Source: Kumtagia ephedrae (GTDB lineage Bacteria; Pseudomonadota; Alphaproteobacteria; Rhizobiales; Rhizobiaceae). From it: 64,000 nt of DNA. The notes under the pieces were generated by a model that ran no database searches, was not told where the DNA came from, and worked only from the letters and a program-made list of their open reading frames with translations. Positions 17,043 through 27,208 of the stretch are shown here, one piece after another. Numbering within the stretch: position 1 is the stretch's first letter; every line of letters starts with the position of its first letter. The DNA lies in the NCBI RefSeq assembly GCF_003012745.1, contig NZ_PXYK01000005.1, positions 186,001-250,000 on the forward strand. The letters run 5' to 3'. A program made the translations under genes and the position numbers.

Positions 17043-19157
17043 ATGAAGAAGCTTGCCGCCCTTGCCGCCCTGTCGGCATCGACGCTCGGCCTGTCGGCCG
17101 GCGCATCCTTTGCCGACTACACACTCACCATCCTGCACATCAACGACTGGCACAGCCGCATCGAATCCAACAACAAATACGAATCGACCTGCTCGGCCGA
17201 GGAGGAAGGCAAGGGCGAGTGCATCGGCGGCGCCGCCCGCCTGGTGACGGCGATCGCCGACCAGCGCGCGCAACTGAACGGCCAGAACGTGCTGCTGCTC
17301 AACGGCGGCGACAATTTCCAGGGCTCGCTGTTCTACACCACCTACAAGGGCGCGGTCGAAGCCGAGTTCCTGAACCAGATGAAGTTCGACGCCATGACCG
17401 TCGGCAACCACGAATTCGACGACGGCGAGGACGCATTGGCGCCTTTCCTCGACGTGATCAAGTTCCCCGTGCTGTCCGCCAACGTGCAGGCGAGCGCCGC
17501 CGCCAAGGTGGGCGATCGGATCAAGCCGTCGGTGGTGCTCGACGTCGGCGGGCAGAAGATCGGCATCGTCGGCGCGGTGACCAACGACACCCCCGAGGTG
17601 GCCTCCCCCGGCCCGAACATCACCATCGAGGACGACATCAAGACCATCACCGCCGAGGTCGAGAAGCTGAAGGCCGAGGGCGTCAACAAGATCATCGCGC
17701 TCACCCATGTCGGCTATCCCCGCGACAAGGAGCTGATCGCCAAGATCCCGGGGGTCGACGTGGTGGTGGGCGGCCACTCGCATTCGCTGCTGTCGAACAC
17801 CGACGCCAAGGCCGAGGGCCCCTACCCGACGATGATCGACAATCCGGACGGCTACAAGGTGCCGGTGACGCAGGCGGCCTCCTACTCGAAATATCTCGGC
17901 AAGTTCCAGGTGGTCTTCGACGACAACGGCGTCGTCAAGGAGGCCAAGGGCGACCCGATCTTCCTCGACAATTCGGTGAAGCCGGACGAGGCGGTGCTGG
18001 CCCGCATCGCGGAACTCGGCGCGCCGATCGAGGAGTTGAAGAAGAAGGAGGTTTCGGAGACGACCGGGCCGATCGACGGCAGCCGCGAGAGCTGCCGGGC
18101 GCGCGAATGCGAGATGGGCAACCTCGTCGCCGACGCCATACTCGACCGGGTGAAGGACCAGGGCGTGCAGATCGTCTTCCAGAACGGCGGCGGCCTGCGC
18201 GCCTCGATCGACGGGGGCGTCGTCACCATGGGCGAGGTGCTCGAGGTGCTGCCCTTCCAGAACACGGTCGCGACCTTCCAGCTTTCCGGCAAGGACGTCG
18301 TCGCCTCGCTCGAGGCGGGCCTGAGCGAGATCGAGGAAGGCAAGGGCAAGTTCCCGCAGGTGGCCGGGCTGAAATATTCCTTCGACAAGTCGGTGGCGCC
18401 GAATGGCGGCCGCGTGAAGTCGGTCGAGGTGATGGAGAACGGCGCCTGGGCGCCGATCGATGAAGCGAAGGAATACCTGGTCGCCACCAACAACTATGTC
18501 CGCCAGGGCGGCGACGGCTACAAGCTGTTCGCCGACAACGGCAAGAATGCCTACGACTACGGCCCGAGCCTCGAACTCGTCGTCGCCGACTATCTCGGCG
18601 CCAACCGGCCCTACACGCCGAAGCTCGACGGCCGCATCACCGAGCTGGCGCAGGCCGCCGAACCGGCCGCGCCGGCCGAAACGGCCCAGGCTCAGCAGCC
18701 CGCTCCTGCCGAAACCGCACCCGCCGCCACGGCTCCGGCCGGCGAGGTGAAGATGCCGGAACTCCCGGCCGGCTCCGGCGACATCGCCGCGCAGGCGCCC
18801 AAGGTCGACACGCCGGCGCAGCCGGGACCGGCCGCGGAGGGCACGGTGCCCGCGCAGACGACCCAACCGGCGGCGACCGAGACCGCTCCGGCGGGAACGG
18901 CAGCACCGGCCGAGTCCGCCACGCAGGCCCCGGCCGCGCCGGCGACGACTGAGCCCGCGCCGGCAGGCACCGCGGCGCAGGCACCCGCCGCGCCGGCGGA
19001 GGCCTCGCATGTCGTGGCGGCCGGCGACAACTACTGGGACATCGCCGAAAAGGTCTATGGCGACGGCTTCCAGTGGAAGCGGATCGGCGATGCCAATCCC
19101 TACAAGCCGCGCGCCCTGCCGATCGGCGCGACGCTGACCATCCCGCCGGCCAACTGA
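17043..19157 (+). CDS. 5'-nucleotidase with C-terminal LysM domain
   Basis: 704-residue secreted protein. A signal peptide (residues 1-24) precedes a calcineurin-like phosphoesterase domain with metal motifs HINDWH, GGDNFQG, VGNHEFDDG and GGHSHS. A 5'-nucleotidase C-terminal domain follows (NGGGLRASID and NNYVRQGGDGY). Then come about 110 residues rich in Ala/Pro/Glu/Thr and a final LysM domain (SHVVAAGDNYWDIAEKVYG to LTIPP). It likely salvages nucleotides in the periplasm while anchored to peptidoglycan. The LysM fusion is unusual for UshA-like enzymes. ATG at 17043 follows GGGGAG. Confidence 0.9.
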   Translation: MKKLAALAALSASTLGLSAGASFADYTLTILHINDWHSRIESNNKYESTCSAEEEGKGECIGGAARLVTAIADQRAQLNGQNVLLLNGGDNFQGSLFYTTYKGAVEAEFLNQMKFDAMTVGNHEFDDGEDALAPFLDVIKFPVLSANVQASAAAKVGDRIKPSVVLDVGGQKIGIVGAVTNDTPEVASPGPNITIEDDIKTITAEVEKLKAEGVNKIIALTHVGYPRDKELIAKIPGVDVVVGGHSHSLLSNTDAKAEGPYPTMIDNPDGYKVPVTQAASYSKYLGKFQVVFDDNGVVKEAKGDPIFLDNSVKPDEAVLARIAELGAPIEELKKKEVSETTGPIDGSRESCRARECEMGNLVADAILDRVKDQGVQIVFQNGGGLRASIDGGVVTMGEVLEVLPFQNTVATFQLSGKDVVASLEAGLSEIEEGKGKFPQVAGLKYSFDKSVAPNGGRVKSVEVMENGAWAPIDEAKEYLVATNNYVRQGGDGYKLFADNGKNAYDYGPSLELVVADYLGANRPYTPKLDGRITELAQAAEPAAPAETAQAQQPAPAETAPAATAPAGEVKMPELPAGSGDIAAQAPKVDTPAQPGPAAEGTVPAQTTQPAATETAPAGTAAPAESATQAPAAPATTEPAPAGTAAQAPAAPAEASHVVAAGDNYWDIAEKVYGDGFQWKRIGDANPYKPRALPIGATLTIPPAN

Positions 19158-19297
19158 GGCGGCGCGACGGCTCGAAATGGCGGCCGGTCCGATCCGATCG
19201 GCCACCATGGGCGATCGGCCGCGCGCATGCGGCCAGACGCTGCATTGAATCCCGCTGGTTTCCGGCTAGGTAACGGCTGTCGCGGAGACCAGCCGAA

Positions 19298-20344
19298 ATG
19301 AACGAACCGAAGCCCATCGACCGGAGCGTCACGCCTGAGGCAGGGCCGACGGCGCCGCGCTCGAAGATCGGCGTGCTGCTGGTCAATCTCGGCACGCCGG
19401 ATGGCACCGACTTCGGCTCGATGTGGCGCTATCTCAGGGAGTTCCTGTCCGATCCGCGTGTCATCGAACTGCCGCGCATCATCTGGTATCCGATCCTCTA
19501 CGGGCTCGTGCTCACGACGCGGCCAAGCAGGTCCGGCGCGAATTACGCAAAGATCTGGAACCGCGAGAAGAACGAATCGCCGCTGCGCACCATCACCCGC
19601 GCCCAGGGCGAGAAGCTGGCGGACGTCCTTGCCGGCGAGCCGGAGGTCGTCGTCGACTGGGCGATGCGCTACGGCAGCCCGTCGATCAGGAGCGTGGCCG
19701 AGCGGCTCGCCGCCCAGGGCTGCGAGCGCATCCTCGCCTTGCCGCTCTATCCGCAATATTCGGCGACGACGACGGCGACGGCCAACGACAAGCTGTTCGC
19801 CGCGCTGGCGACCATGCGGCATGCGCCGGCGGTTCGCACCGTACCCCCCTACTATGCCGAGCCGGTCTATATCGAGGCGCTGGCCCGCTCGATCGAGTCG
19901 CATCTGGCCACGCTGGATTTCCAGCCGGAGGTGGTGCTCGCCTCCTATCACGGCATCCCGAAACCCTATTCCGACAAGGGCGATCCCTACCGGCAGCATT
20001 GCGAAGAGACCACCCGGCTGCTCCGCCGGCGCCTCGGCTGGAGCGCGGAGAGACTGGTGACCACCTTCCAGTCGCGTTTCGGCGCGCAGGAATGGCTGCA
20101 GCCCTACACCGACAAGACCGTGGAGAAGCTGGCGCGCGACGGCGTCAGGTCGATCGCCGTGGTCAATCCCGGCTTCTCCGCCGACTGCATCGAGACGCTG
20201 GAGGAGATCGCGGTGGAGGCGCGAGAGATATTCCGCCATGCCGGCGGCCGGAATTTCGCCCACATCCCCTGCCTCAACGACAGTCCGGACGGGATGCGGG
20301 TGATCGAGGCGCTGGTGCGCCGCGAGCTGTCCGGCTGGATTTGA
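19298..20344 (+). CDS. hemH: ferrochelatase
   Basis: Inserts Fe2+ into protoporphyrin IX, the last step of heme synthesis. 348 residues with the conserved start KIGVLLVNLGTPDGTD, PLYPQYSATTTA, the metal-site ASYHGIPKPY with its His, and TFQSRFGAQEWLQPYTD. The C-terminal NPGFSADCIETLEEI is also typical. ATG follows GGAGACC. It is a single gene between the 5'-nucleotidase and the SPFH gene. No [2Fe-2S] C-terminal Cys cluster is seen. Confidence 0.95.
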   Translation: MNEPKPIDRSVTPEAGPTAPRSKIGVLLVNLGTPDGTDFGSMWRYLREFLSDPRVIELPRIIWYPILYGLVLTTRPSRSGANYAKIWNREKNESPLRTITRAQGEKLADVLAGEPEVVVDWAMRYGSPSIRSVAERLAAQGCERILALPLYPQYSATTTATANDKLFAALATMRHAPAVRTVPPYYAEPVYIEALARSIESHLATLDFQPEVVLASYHGIPKPYSDKGDPYRQHCEETTRLLRRRLGWSAERLVTTFQSRFGAQEWLQPYTDKTVEKLARDGVRSIAVVNPGFSADCIETLEEIAVEAREIFRHAGGRNFAHIPCLNDSPDGMRVIEALVRRELSGWI

Positions 20345-20480
20345 TCGCAATCGTCCGCGCACAAACCTTCATCGGCGCGTCGGCATGCGCGTGATTGTAT
20401 AGTCCGCGAAACGAATCTAAGTGATTCGCAGGAATTCTGCGGACCACCGCAGGTCTGTCACGCAGCGCGAGGGGGAATGC

Positions 20481-21434
20481 ATGACGTTCACCGGCTTCGA
20501 CATCGTCATCCCGGCCCTGGTCATCCTGGTCTTGCTTGTCTTGTTCATGGGCATCAAGACGGTGAGCCAAGGCTACAACTACACCGTCGAGCGCTTCGGC
20601 CGCTATACCAGGACGCTGACGCCCGGCCTCAACCTGATCATCCCTTTCATCGACCGCATCGGCGCCAGGTTGAACGTCATGGAGCAGGTGCTCGACGTGC
20701 CGACCCAGGAGGTCATCACCCGCGACAACGCCACGGTGGCGGTGGACGCCGTCGCCTTCTACCAGGTGCTCAACGCCGCGCAGGCCGCCTATCAGGTCTC
20801 CAATCTGCAGAATGCCATCCTGAACCTGACCATGACGAACATCCGCTCGGTCATGGGCTCGATGGACCTCGACGAGCTGCTGTCGAACCGCGACCAGATC
20901 AACGAGCGGCTGCTGCGCATCGTCGACGAGGCGGCGCACGTTTGGGGCATCAAGGTCACGCGCGTCGAGATCAAGGACATCAACCCGCCGGCCAACCTGG
21001 TCGATTCCATGGCCCGGCAGATGATGGCCGAGCGCAACAAGCGCGCCCAGATCCTCGAGGCCGAGGGCCTGAAGCAGGCACAGGTGCTGGAGGCCGAGGG
21101 CCGCAAGGAAGCCGCCTTCCGCGACGCCGAGGCGCGCGAGCGCGCGGCCGAGGCCGAGGCCCGCGCCACCCAGGTCGTGTCGGAGGCGATCGCCAAGGGC
21201 GACGTCCAGGCGATCAACTATTTCGTCGCGCAGAAATACACGGACGCATTGGCCAAGATCGCGTCGGCCGGCAACAGCAAGATCGTGCTGATGCCGCTCG
21301 AGGCCTCCTCGCTGATCGGCACGCTGGGTGGCATCGGCGCGATCACGCGCGATGTTTTCGGCGCCGACGGGCCGACTGCCGCGCCGCGTTCGCCGGCGCG
21401 GCCGCCGGTGACCAGGACGCCGGAGCAGAGCTGA
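20481..21434 (+). CDS. SPFH/stomatin-like membrane protein (QmcA type)
   Basis: 317 residues. A single N-terminal membrane helix ([18 protein letters not shown]) is followed by an SPFH/band-7 domain ([18 protein letters not shown] to [17 protein letters not shown]). A long coiled-coil region rich in Ala, Glu and Lys (residues ~170-230) completes the family pattern. Such proteins form large membrane oligomers that modulate FtsH-type proteases. The NfeD gene begins 12 bp after its stop, and this pair is a conserved two-gene unit. The ATG at 20481 has a GAGGGGGA site. Confidence 0.92.
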   Translation: MTFTGFDIVIPALVILVLLVLFMGIKTVSQGYNYTVERFGRYTRTLTPGLNLIIPFIDRIGARLNVMEQVLDVPTQEVITRDNATVAVDAVAFYQVLNAAQAAYQVSNLQNAILNLTMTNIRSVMGSMDLDELLSNRDQINERLLRIVDEAAHVWGIKVTRVEIKDINPPANLVDSMARQMMAERNKRAQILEAEGLKQAQVLEAEGRKEAAFRDAEARERAAEAEARATQVVSEAIAKGDVQAINYFVAQKYTDALAKIASAGNSKIVLMPLEASSLIGTLGGIGAITRDVFGADGPTAAPRSPARPPVTRTPEQS

Positions 21435-21446
21435 CGGAGTTTTCCG

Positions 21447-21905
21447 ATGATCGAGTGGCTCGTCACCGAGCTCGGCCCCTGGAACTGGATGGTGCTCGGC
21501 CTGCTGCTGCTGGCGATCGAGATCGTCACGCCCGGCTTCTACCTGCTGTGGATCGGCCTCGCCGCGCTTGTCGTCGGCGCGATCTCGCTGGTGCTGGGCG
21601 ACGCCGCCTTCTGGCACTGGCAGGTGCAGGTGCTGGTCTTTCTGGCGCTGTCGCTCGCCGCCGCCTATGCCGGGCGCCGCATCATGGCCGGCCGCGAGGC
21701 CGAGAGCGACCAGCCGCTGCTCAACCGCCGCGGCGAGCAGCTGGTCGGCCGCACCGCGACGCTGACCGAGCCGATCCGCGAGGGCTACGGCCGCATCCAG
21801 CTCGGCGACACGCTGTGGCGCGTGAGGGGTCCCGACCTGCCGGCCGGAGCGCGGGTTAAGGTGGTATCCGTCGACGACCTGGAGTTGGTGGTGGTCGCGG
21901 TGTGA
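21447..21905 (+). CDS. NfeD family membrane protein
   Basis: 152 residues: three hydrophobic segments in the first ~75 residues (WMVLGLLLLAIEIVTPGFYLLWIGLAALV read in parts) and a C-terminal OB-fold NfeD domain (QLVGRTATLTEPIREGYGRI, RVRGPDLPAGARVKVV). It works with the preceding SPFH protein in the same operon. Family members are short NfeD forms without the protease domain. Confidence 0.92.
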   Translation: MIEWLVTELGPWNWMVLGLLLLAIEIVTPGFYLLWIGLAALVVGAISLVLGDAAFWHWQVQVLVFLALSLAAAYAGRRIMAGREAESDQPLLNRRGEQLVGRTATLTEPIREGYGRIQLGDTLWRVRGPDLPAGARVKVVSVDDLELVVVAV

Positions 21906-21961
21906 TCGCCGTTACCCGGCTGCCGCCCGCGACTGTCGCCGAGTGAAGCCTCGCCGTCCGC

Positions 21962-22960
21962 TCAGGCGGCGCCGATCTTCAAGAGGTCGTGCAGGTGGAC
22001 GAAGCCGACCACCTTGTCGTCCTCGATCACGACCAGCGCCGTGATCGACGCCGTCTGGATGAGCTGCAGCGCGGCGGCGGCGAGCATGTCGGGCCCCACC
22101 GTCTTCGGATTGCGCGTCATCACTTGGTCGACGGTCTTCGACGGCAGGTCCTCGCCGATGCGGCGCCGCAGGTCGCCGTCGGTGATGATGCCCGCAAGGC
22201 CTCCCGCCGGGTCGACGATGACCGCGCAGCCGAAGCGCTTGCTGGACATGGCGACGATCGCGTCCATCATGCTGGTGCCGGACGCGACCATGGGAATTTC
22301 GGTTCCCTGGTGCATAACGTCGCGGATCTTCGTCAGGCTGGCGCCGAGCTGCCCGCCGGGATGGAAGGTACGGAAATGATCCGGCGTGAAGCCGCGCATC
22401 TCCAGCAGCGCGATCGCGAGCGCGTCGCCAATCACCAGTTGCTGTAGCGTCGAGGTCGTCGGCGCCAGCCCGTGCGGGCAGGCTTCCGGCATCCTGGGCA
22501 GCAGGATCACCGCGTCGGAGGCGCGCGCCAGCGCCGAATTGGCACCCGACGTCACCGAAATCAGCGGGATGGAGAAGCGGCGGGAGTAGGCGATGATCCC
22601 CTTGAGCTCGGCCGTCTCGCCCGACCAGGACATGGCGATGATCGCGTCGTCGCGCGCGATCATGCCGAGATCGCCGTGATTGGCCTCCGCCGGATGGACG
22701 AAGAAGGCCGGCGTTCCGGTCGAGGCGAGCGTCGCCGCGATCTTCGAGCCGATATGGCCGCTCTTGCCGACGCCGGTGACGATCACCCGGCCGTTGATGC
22801 CGGAAATGATGTCGACCGCTTCGGCGAAGGGCTGCGACAGGCCATTCTGCAGGGCTTCCGCCAGCGCGTTCACGCCGGCCTGCTCCATCGCGACGGTCCT
22901 GAGCGCCGAGGCGATGGCGGATGAATGGTCCGACTGCTTCTTAAGTGTCCCCAAAGGCAT
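21962..22960 (-). CDS. kdsD: arabinose-5-phosphate isomerase (KpsF/GutQ family)
   Basis: Converts ribulose 5-phosphate to arabinose 5-phosphate, the first step to Kdo for lipopolysaccharide. The 332 residues contain an SIS domain (GVGKSGHIGSKIAATLASTG, FVHPAEANHGDLGMI, SWSGET, EACPHGLAPTTST, GDALAIALL, HPGGQLG) followed by two CBS domains. ATG 22960 matches the usual N-terminus; an upstream ATG (23011) and TTG (23020) would add a basic tail, and none has a strong ribosome-binding site. It is divergent from an outer-membrane barrel gene, in an envelope block. Confidence 0.92.
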   Translation of the reverse strand: MPLGTLKKQSDHSSAIASALRTVAMEQAGVNALAEALQNGLSQPFAEAVDIISGINGRVIVTGVGKSGHIGSKIAATLASTGTPAFFVHPAEANHGDLGMIARDDAIIAMSWSGETAELKGIIAYSRRFSIPLISVTSGANSALARASDAVILLPRMPEACPHGLAPTTSTLQQLVIGDALAIALLEMRGFTPDHFRTFHPGGQLGASLTKIRDVMHQGTEIPMVASGTSMMDAIVAMSSKRFGCAVIVDPAGGLAGIITDGDLRRRIGEDLPSKTVDQVMTRNPKTVGPDMLAAAALQLIQTASITALVVIEDDKVVGFVHLHDLLKIGAA

Positions 22961-23108
22961 GGTTGATGCGCTTAGCGCTTTGAGGCGCCGCTGTCCATCG
23001 GGAAGACGCATCGACGTCAATCCGGCGCACCCTCAACCCAACGTTAACCATCCCGATTTACGGTTCGGTAAGCATGGCGCGCTGGCGCTGCCGAAGCATT
23101 GGGTATTC

Positions 23109-24824
23109 ATGCCGCGGGTTCGCACACAGATACCGTCCAGCCTGCGCGCCGCGACATTCGGCCTGCTGCTCGCCTCCGCCTGCGGCCTGGCGATGGCGCT
23201 GCCGGCGGCCGGCCAGGAGGCTGGCGGGCTGCGCGGCGCCATGCGGTCGGAGGGCAACGCGGGTGCCCAGCAGCCGGGGCGGCAGCCTGGACAGCCGCCG
23301 AACCCCGGCCAGGATGCCCAACAAGCTCCGGTCTACGTGCCGGCCAGCGAGGGCGCCGTTCCGGACGATCCCGCCGTGGTGAATGCCGACGGCACCACCA
23401 GCCTGTTCGGCCAGCCGCAGGAGCAGCGCGGCGCCTTCACCGAGGATCTGCCTATCCCCAGGGCCAGGCCGCCTTCCACAGCACGCGACCGCAAGGCGGC
23501 GGCGTCGCGGACAAGCGAACCGGCGGAGCGCGCGACGGCACAGGAGCCGATCGGCCGGGATGGGCAGGACGACACGACCACGGGCACCATCCGCACCGAG
23601 GCGATCGGACCGGCCGAGCGGATCAGCGTGCCGGAGGGTGCCGGCCGCCTCGAGGCAATCGAGGACCTCGATCCGCTGAAGCCGGACGACAACCCGTTCG
23701 CTCCATTGGGCATCAGAGTCGGCACCTTCGTACTGCGGCCTTCCATCGAGCAAGGCATAACCACGACCTCCAACGCCGACTACAGCGTCGACGGGCAGGA
23801 GGCGGTCCTTTCCGAAACGACGCTGCGCCTCAACGCCATCTCGGACTGGACGCGCCATTTCGCCACGCTCGACGCCTATGCGACGTTCCGCGAAACGCTG
23901 TCCGGCTACGAGATCAGCGAGACGCGGGCCGGCGGCGTCGCCGCGCTCGACCTCGACATCAATGAGGAGCTGCGCGGCCGGGCCACGCTGACCTACGAGC
24001 GCGCGCCGGAGACAGCTGCCTCGCCCGTCGTCATCGAAGGCACGGTCGAGGACCCCGTCCGGCAGACCTTCGGCGGCAGCCTCGGCCTGGAGAAGGACGT
24101 CGGCAAGGCACGCTTCGGCATCACCGGCCGCGTCGAGCGCGACGTATATGGCGAGGCCGACCTGTCTGACGGCACCACCCTGTCGCAGGACGACCGCAAC
24201 GCCACCCTGGCGACGCTGACGCTGCGCGGCGGCTACGAGATATCGCCGGCGCTGACGCCGTTCGTCGAAGTGGAGGGCGGCCACCGGTTCTACGACGAGG
24301 ACGTCGACAGCAGCGGCTTCCGCCGCTCCTCCGACCGGTTCGGGGCGCGCGGCGGCGTCGAGGTGAACCACAGCGAGAAGCTGAACGGCGAGCTGTCCGC
24401 CGGCTGGATCCGGGAAAAATTCGAGGACGACCGCCTGACGCCGATCGAGGGTCCGACCCTCAACGCCCTGCTGACCTGGGAGCCGGAGCGCGCCACCCGG
24501 GTCGACCTGTCGGCCTCCACCACGGTGGAAGGCACGACGACCGCCGGCGAGAGCGGATCACTGCTGCACTCCGGCAAGATCATCGTCGAGCGGCAGGTCC
24601 GCTCCAACCTGACGGCGAGCGCCGAGGTCGGCGCCAGCTACCGCGACTATTCGGGCAGCGACGACCACGACATCCTGTTCAATGCCCAGCTCGGCGCCAC
24701 CTGGTGGCTGAACCGCTATGCCGGCCTGACCGGGCGGCTGCGCCACGAAAGCCAGACCAGCACGATCGAGGGCCGCGGCTACGAGGCCAACAGCGTCTTC
24801 CTCGGCGTCAAGCTGCAACGCTGA
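23109..24824 (+). CDS. outer membrane beta-barrel protein (BBP2-like)
   Basis: 571 residues. A signal peptide (ATFGLLLASACGLAMALPAAG) is followed by about 190 low-complexity residues rich in Pro, Gln and Arg, then a C-terminal barrel region from ~FAPLGIRVGTFVLRP with repeated amphipathic strands and a final residue pattern ending in LQR. It resembles the putative beta-barrel porin 2 family common in rhizobia. ATG 23109 gives the classical signal peptide; the frame stays open upstream only across the kdsD promoter. A role in polysaccharide export is possible from context with kdsD and galU, but not shown. Confidence 0.8.
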   Translation: MPRVRTQIPSSLRAATFGLLLASACGLAMALPAAGQEAGGLRGAMRSEGNAGAQQPGRQPGQPPNPGQDAQQAPVYVPASEGAVPDDPAVVNADGTTSLFGQPQEQRGAFTEDLPIPRARPPSTARDRKAAASRTSEPAERATAQEPIGRDGQDDTTTGTIRTEAIGPAERISVPEGAGRLEAIEDLDPLKPDDNPFAPLGIRVGTFVLRPSIEQGITTTSNADYSVDGQEAVLSETTLRLNAISDWTRHFATLDAYATFRETLSGYEISETRAGGVAALDLDINEELRGRATLTYERAPETAASPVVIEGTVEDPVRQTFGGSLGLEKDVGKARFGITGRVERDVYGEADLSDGTTLSQDDRNATLATLTLRGGYEISPALTPFVEVEGGHRFYDEDVDSSGFRRSSDRFGARGGVEVNHSEKLNGELSAGWIREKFEDDRLTPIEGPTLNALLTWEPERATRVDLSASTTVEGTTTAGESGSLLHSGKIIVERQVRSNLTASAEVGASYRDYSGSDDHDILFNAQLGATWWLNRYAGLTGRLRHESQTSTIEGRGYEANSVFLGVKLQR

Positions 24825-24850
24825 TTCCGGGACCTCGCGGTCCGGCCGGT

Positions 24851-25756
24851 CTACTCCGCGGCCTGCTTACGGCCGGACGGATCGAGGTCGGCGATCAGCC
24901 GGTCGAGCATGGCGAGCACGCCGGCCCGCATGTCCGGGCGGGCGAGCGCGAAGGCGATGTTGGCCTCGACGAAACCCTCCGGCGAGCCGCAGTCATAGGT
25001 GCCGCCGCGATAATGGTAGCCGAAGAAGGGCTGACGCTTCTCCAGCTTCAGCATGGCGTCGGTGAGCTGGATCTCGTTGCCGGCGCCCCGCTCCTGATTC
25101 TCCAGCACCCCGAATATCTCGGGCTGGAGGATGTAGCGGCCGTTGATGAACAGGTTGGACGGCGCCGTGCCCGCTTTCGGCTTCTCCACCATGCCGGTGA
25201 TCTCGAAACCCGTATGGACATCGTTGCCCTTGCCGACGATGCCGTATTTGTGGGCCTCGGCCGGGTCGCATTCCTGGACCGCGACGATGTTGTTGCCGGT
25301 GCTCCCGTAGAGCTCCACCATGCCCTTCAGGCAGCTCTTCTCCGACTGCATGATCATGTCGGGCAGAAGCAGCGCGAAGGGCTCGTCGCCGACAAGGTCA
25401 CGCGCGCACCAGACCGCGTGCCCGAGCCCGAGCGGAACCTGCTGGCGCGTGAAGCTGGTCTGGCCGGGCCCCGGCTGCAGGCGCTTCAGATAGTCGAGCT
25501 GCTCGGTCTTCCCGCGCTGCGACAGCGTGTCGTAGAGTTCGAACTGGAGATCGAAATGGTCCTCGATCACGGCCTTGTTACGGCCCGTGACGAAAATGAA
25601 ATGCTCGATGCCCGCCTCGCGAGCCTCGTCCACGACATACTGGATTACTGGCCTGTCGACGACGGTGAGCATCTCCTTGGGAATCGATTTGGTCGCGGGA
25701 AGAAATCGGGTGCCGAGGCCGGCCACCGGGAAAACAGCTTTTCTGACTCGCTTCAT
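24851..25756 (-). CDS. galU: UTP-glucose-1-phosphate uridylyltransferase
   Basis: Makes UDP-glucose from UTP and glucose 1-phosphate for exopolysaccharide, LPS and glucan synthesis. 301 residues with the nucleotide motif [20 protein letters not shown], the UDP-sugar loop [18 protein letters not shown] and the sugar-binding [16 protein letters not shown] and YDCGSPEGF are family signatures. It is convergent with the barrel gene (26 bp) and divergent from the lytic transglycosylase. In rhizobia it is also called exoN. Confidence 0.95.
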   Translation of the reverse strand: MKRVRKAVFPVAGLGTRFLPATKSIPKEMLTVVDRPVIQYVVDEAREAGIEHFIFVTGRNKAVIEDHFDLQFELYDTLSQRGKTEQLDYLKRLQPGPGQTSFTRQQVPLGLGHAVWCARDLVGDEPFALLLPDMIMQSEKSCLKGMVELYGSTGNNIVAVQECDPAEAHKYGIVGKGNDVHTGFEITGMVEKPKAGTAPSNLFINGRYILQPEIFGVLENQERGAGNEIQLTDAMLKLEKRQPFFGYHYRGGTYDCGSPEGFVEANIAFALARPDMRAGVLAMLDRLIADLDPSGRKQAAE

Positions 25757-25968
25757 GCCGCAATTTGATCCGTTTCTAGGGACGCCCCCGTAGGGAGCGA
25801 CGAGACATCTTGATGCCGGAATTTAAGATTAGTTCATGGCGAAAGACAACATGGGGTGTCGCTTAGAACTTCCGTCGGAAATTTTCGTTCCGGCCGGCCT
25901 ATGGTAAACTGATCGCTAACCGCCTCCTGTGATGAATGGGTATCCCTGAGTTCGTATTGGAGGAACAC

Positions 25969-27195
25969 ATGCTCGTTCGCACGACCGCAAGACGCGTTGC
26001 AAGCGTGGTGGCCGCCGCCGGCTTGTCGCTCGCCCTTCTCGCCGCCGCGAGCCCGGCTTTCGCCGATGCCGGCTTTCAGCGCTGGGTCGCGGGCTTCCGC
26101 GCCACGGCGGCCGAAAGCGGCGTCTCCAGGGCGACCTATGACCGGGCTTTCCGCGGCGTCACCGCTCCCGATCCGGAGGTGATCGAGAAAGCACGCTACC
26201 AGCCGGAATTCACCGCACCCGTCTGGGACTATTTCGACAACCGCGTGCATGAGCACTCGGTCCAGGTCGGCCGCGCCATGGCGAAGAAGTGGAAGCCATG
26301 GCTCGACAGGATCGAGGCCCGCTACGGCGTCGACCGCCACATCCTGCTGGCCATCTGGTCGATGGAGTCCAACTACGGCGAGATCCTGAAGAACGACAAG
26401 GTGATGCGCAACGTCGTCCGCTCGCTGTCGACGCTCGCCTATGCCGACAAGCGGCGGGCGAAGTTCGCACGCACGCAGCTCATCGCCGCCCTGAAAATCC
26501 TGCAATCGGGCGACATCGACGAGAGCCACCTGACCGGCTCCTGGGCCGGCGCGATGGGCCACACGCAGTTCATACCGACCTCCTACCAGGCCTATGCCGT
26601 CGACATGGACGGCGACGGCCATCGCGACATCTGGAACTCGGTTCCCGACGCGCTCGCCACCGCTGCCAACCTTCTGAGGAAGAACGGCTGGCAGACCGGC
26701 AGGACCTGGGGCTACGAGGTGGCGCTGCCGGCCGGCCGGAAATTCCCGAGCGGCTCGGTGACCCTGTCGAAATGGCAAAGCCTCGGCGTCACGCGCGCCA
26801 GCGGCAAGCCTTTCCGCAACGGCGGCGACAAGGCCGAGCTGAAGGTGCCGGACGGCAGGAGCGGCCCGGCCTTCCTGATGACGCGCAACTTCTTCGTCCT
26901 CAAGCGCTACAACAACGCCGACAAATACGCGATCGCCGTCGGCCTGCTGGCCGACCAGATCGCCGGTTACGGGCAGCTTGCGCAGGACTGGAACCGGCCC
27001 TTCACCAAGCTCTCCTTCAGCGAGAAGCAGGAGCTGCAGCAGCGGCTCAGCGCGCACGGCTATTACGACGGCAAGCCGGACGGCAAGATCGGCGAGGGAT
27101 CGCGCAGCGCCATCAAGGCGTTCCAGGTCCAGGCCGGGCTCGAGGCCGACGGCCATCCCAGCATGGAAGTGCTGCGGGTGCTGCGCCAGAGGTAG
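25969..27195 (+). CDS. lytic murein transglycosylase (MltB-like, SLT_2) with PG-binding domain
   Basis: 408 residues. Signal peptide (SVVAAAGLSLALLAAASPAFA), an SLT_2 catalytic domain with the glutamate in WSMESNYGEI (Glu133) and the GAMGHTQFIPTSYQAYA segment, and a C-terminal peptidoglycan-binding domain (LQQRLSAHGYYDGKPDGKIG to GLEADGHPS). It cleaves the MurNAc-GlcNAc bond to a 1,6-anhydro product. ATG 25969 is preceded by GGAGG 5 nt away, better than the ATG at 25936. The DUF459 gene follows 13 bp downstream, so the two are likely an operon. Confidence 0.92.
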   Translation: MLVRTTARRVASVVAAAGLSLALLAAASPAFADAGFQRWVAGFRATAAESGVSRATYDRAFRGVTAPDPEVIEKARYQPEFTAPVWDYFDNRVHEHSVQVGRAMAKKWKPWLDRIEARYGVDRHILLAIWSMESNYGEILKNDKVMRNVVRSLSTLAYADKRRAKFARTQLIAALKILQSGDIDESHLTGSWAGAMGHTQFIPTSYQAYAVDMDGDGHRDIWNSVPDALATAANLLRKNGWQTGRTWGYEVALPAGRKFPSGSVTLSKWQSLGVTRASGKPFRNGGDKAELKVPDGRSGPAFLMTRNFFVLKRYNNADKYAIAVGLLADQIAGYGQLAQDWNRPFTKLSFSEKQELQQRLSAHGYYDGKPDGKIGEGSRSAIKAFQVQAGLEADGHPSMEVLRVLRQR

Positions 27196-27208
27196 ATCGG
27201 AGAACGGA

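Noticed and set aside
17025..19208. 727-codon minus-strand open frame opposite the 5'-nucleotidase
   Set aside because: Arg/Gly/Leu-rich shadow of the real gene; no ribosome-binding site or motifs.
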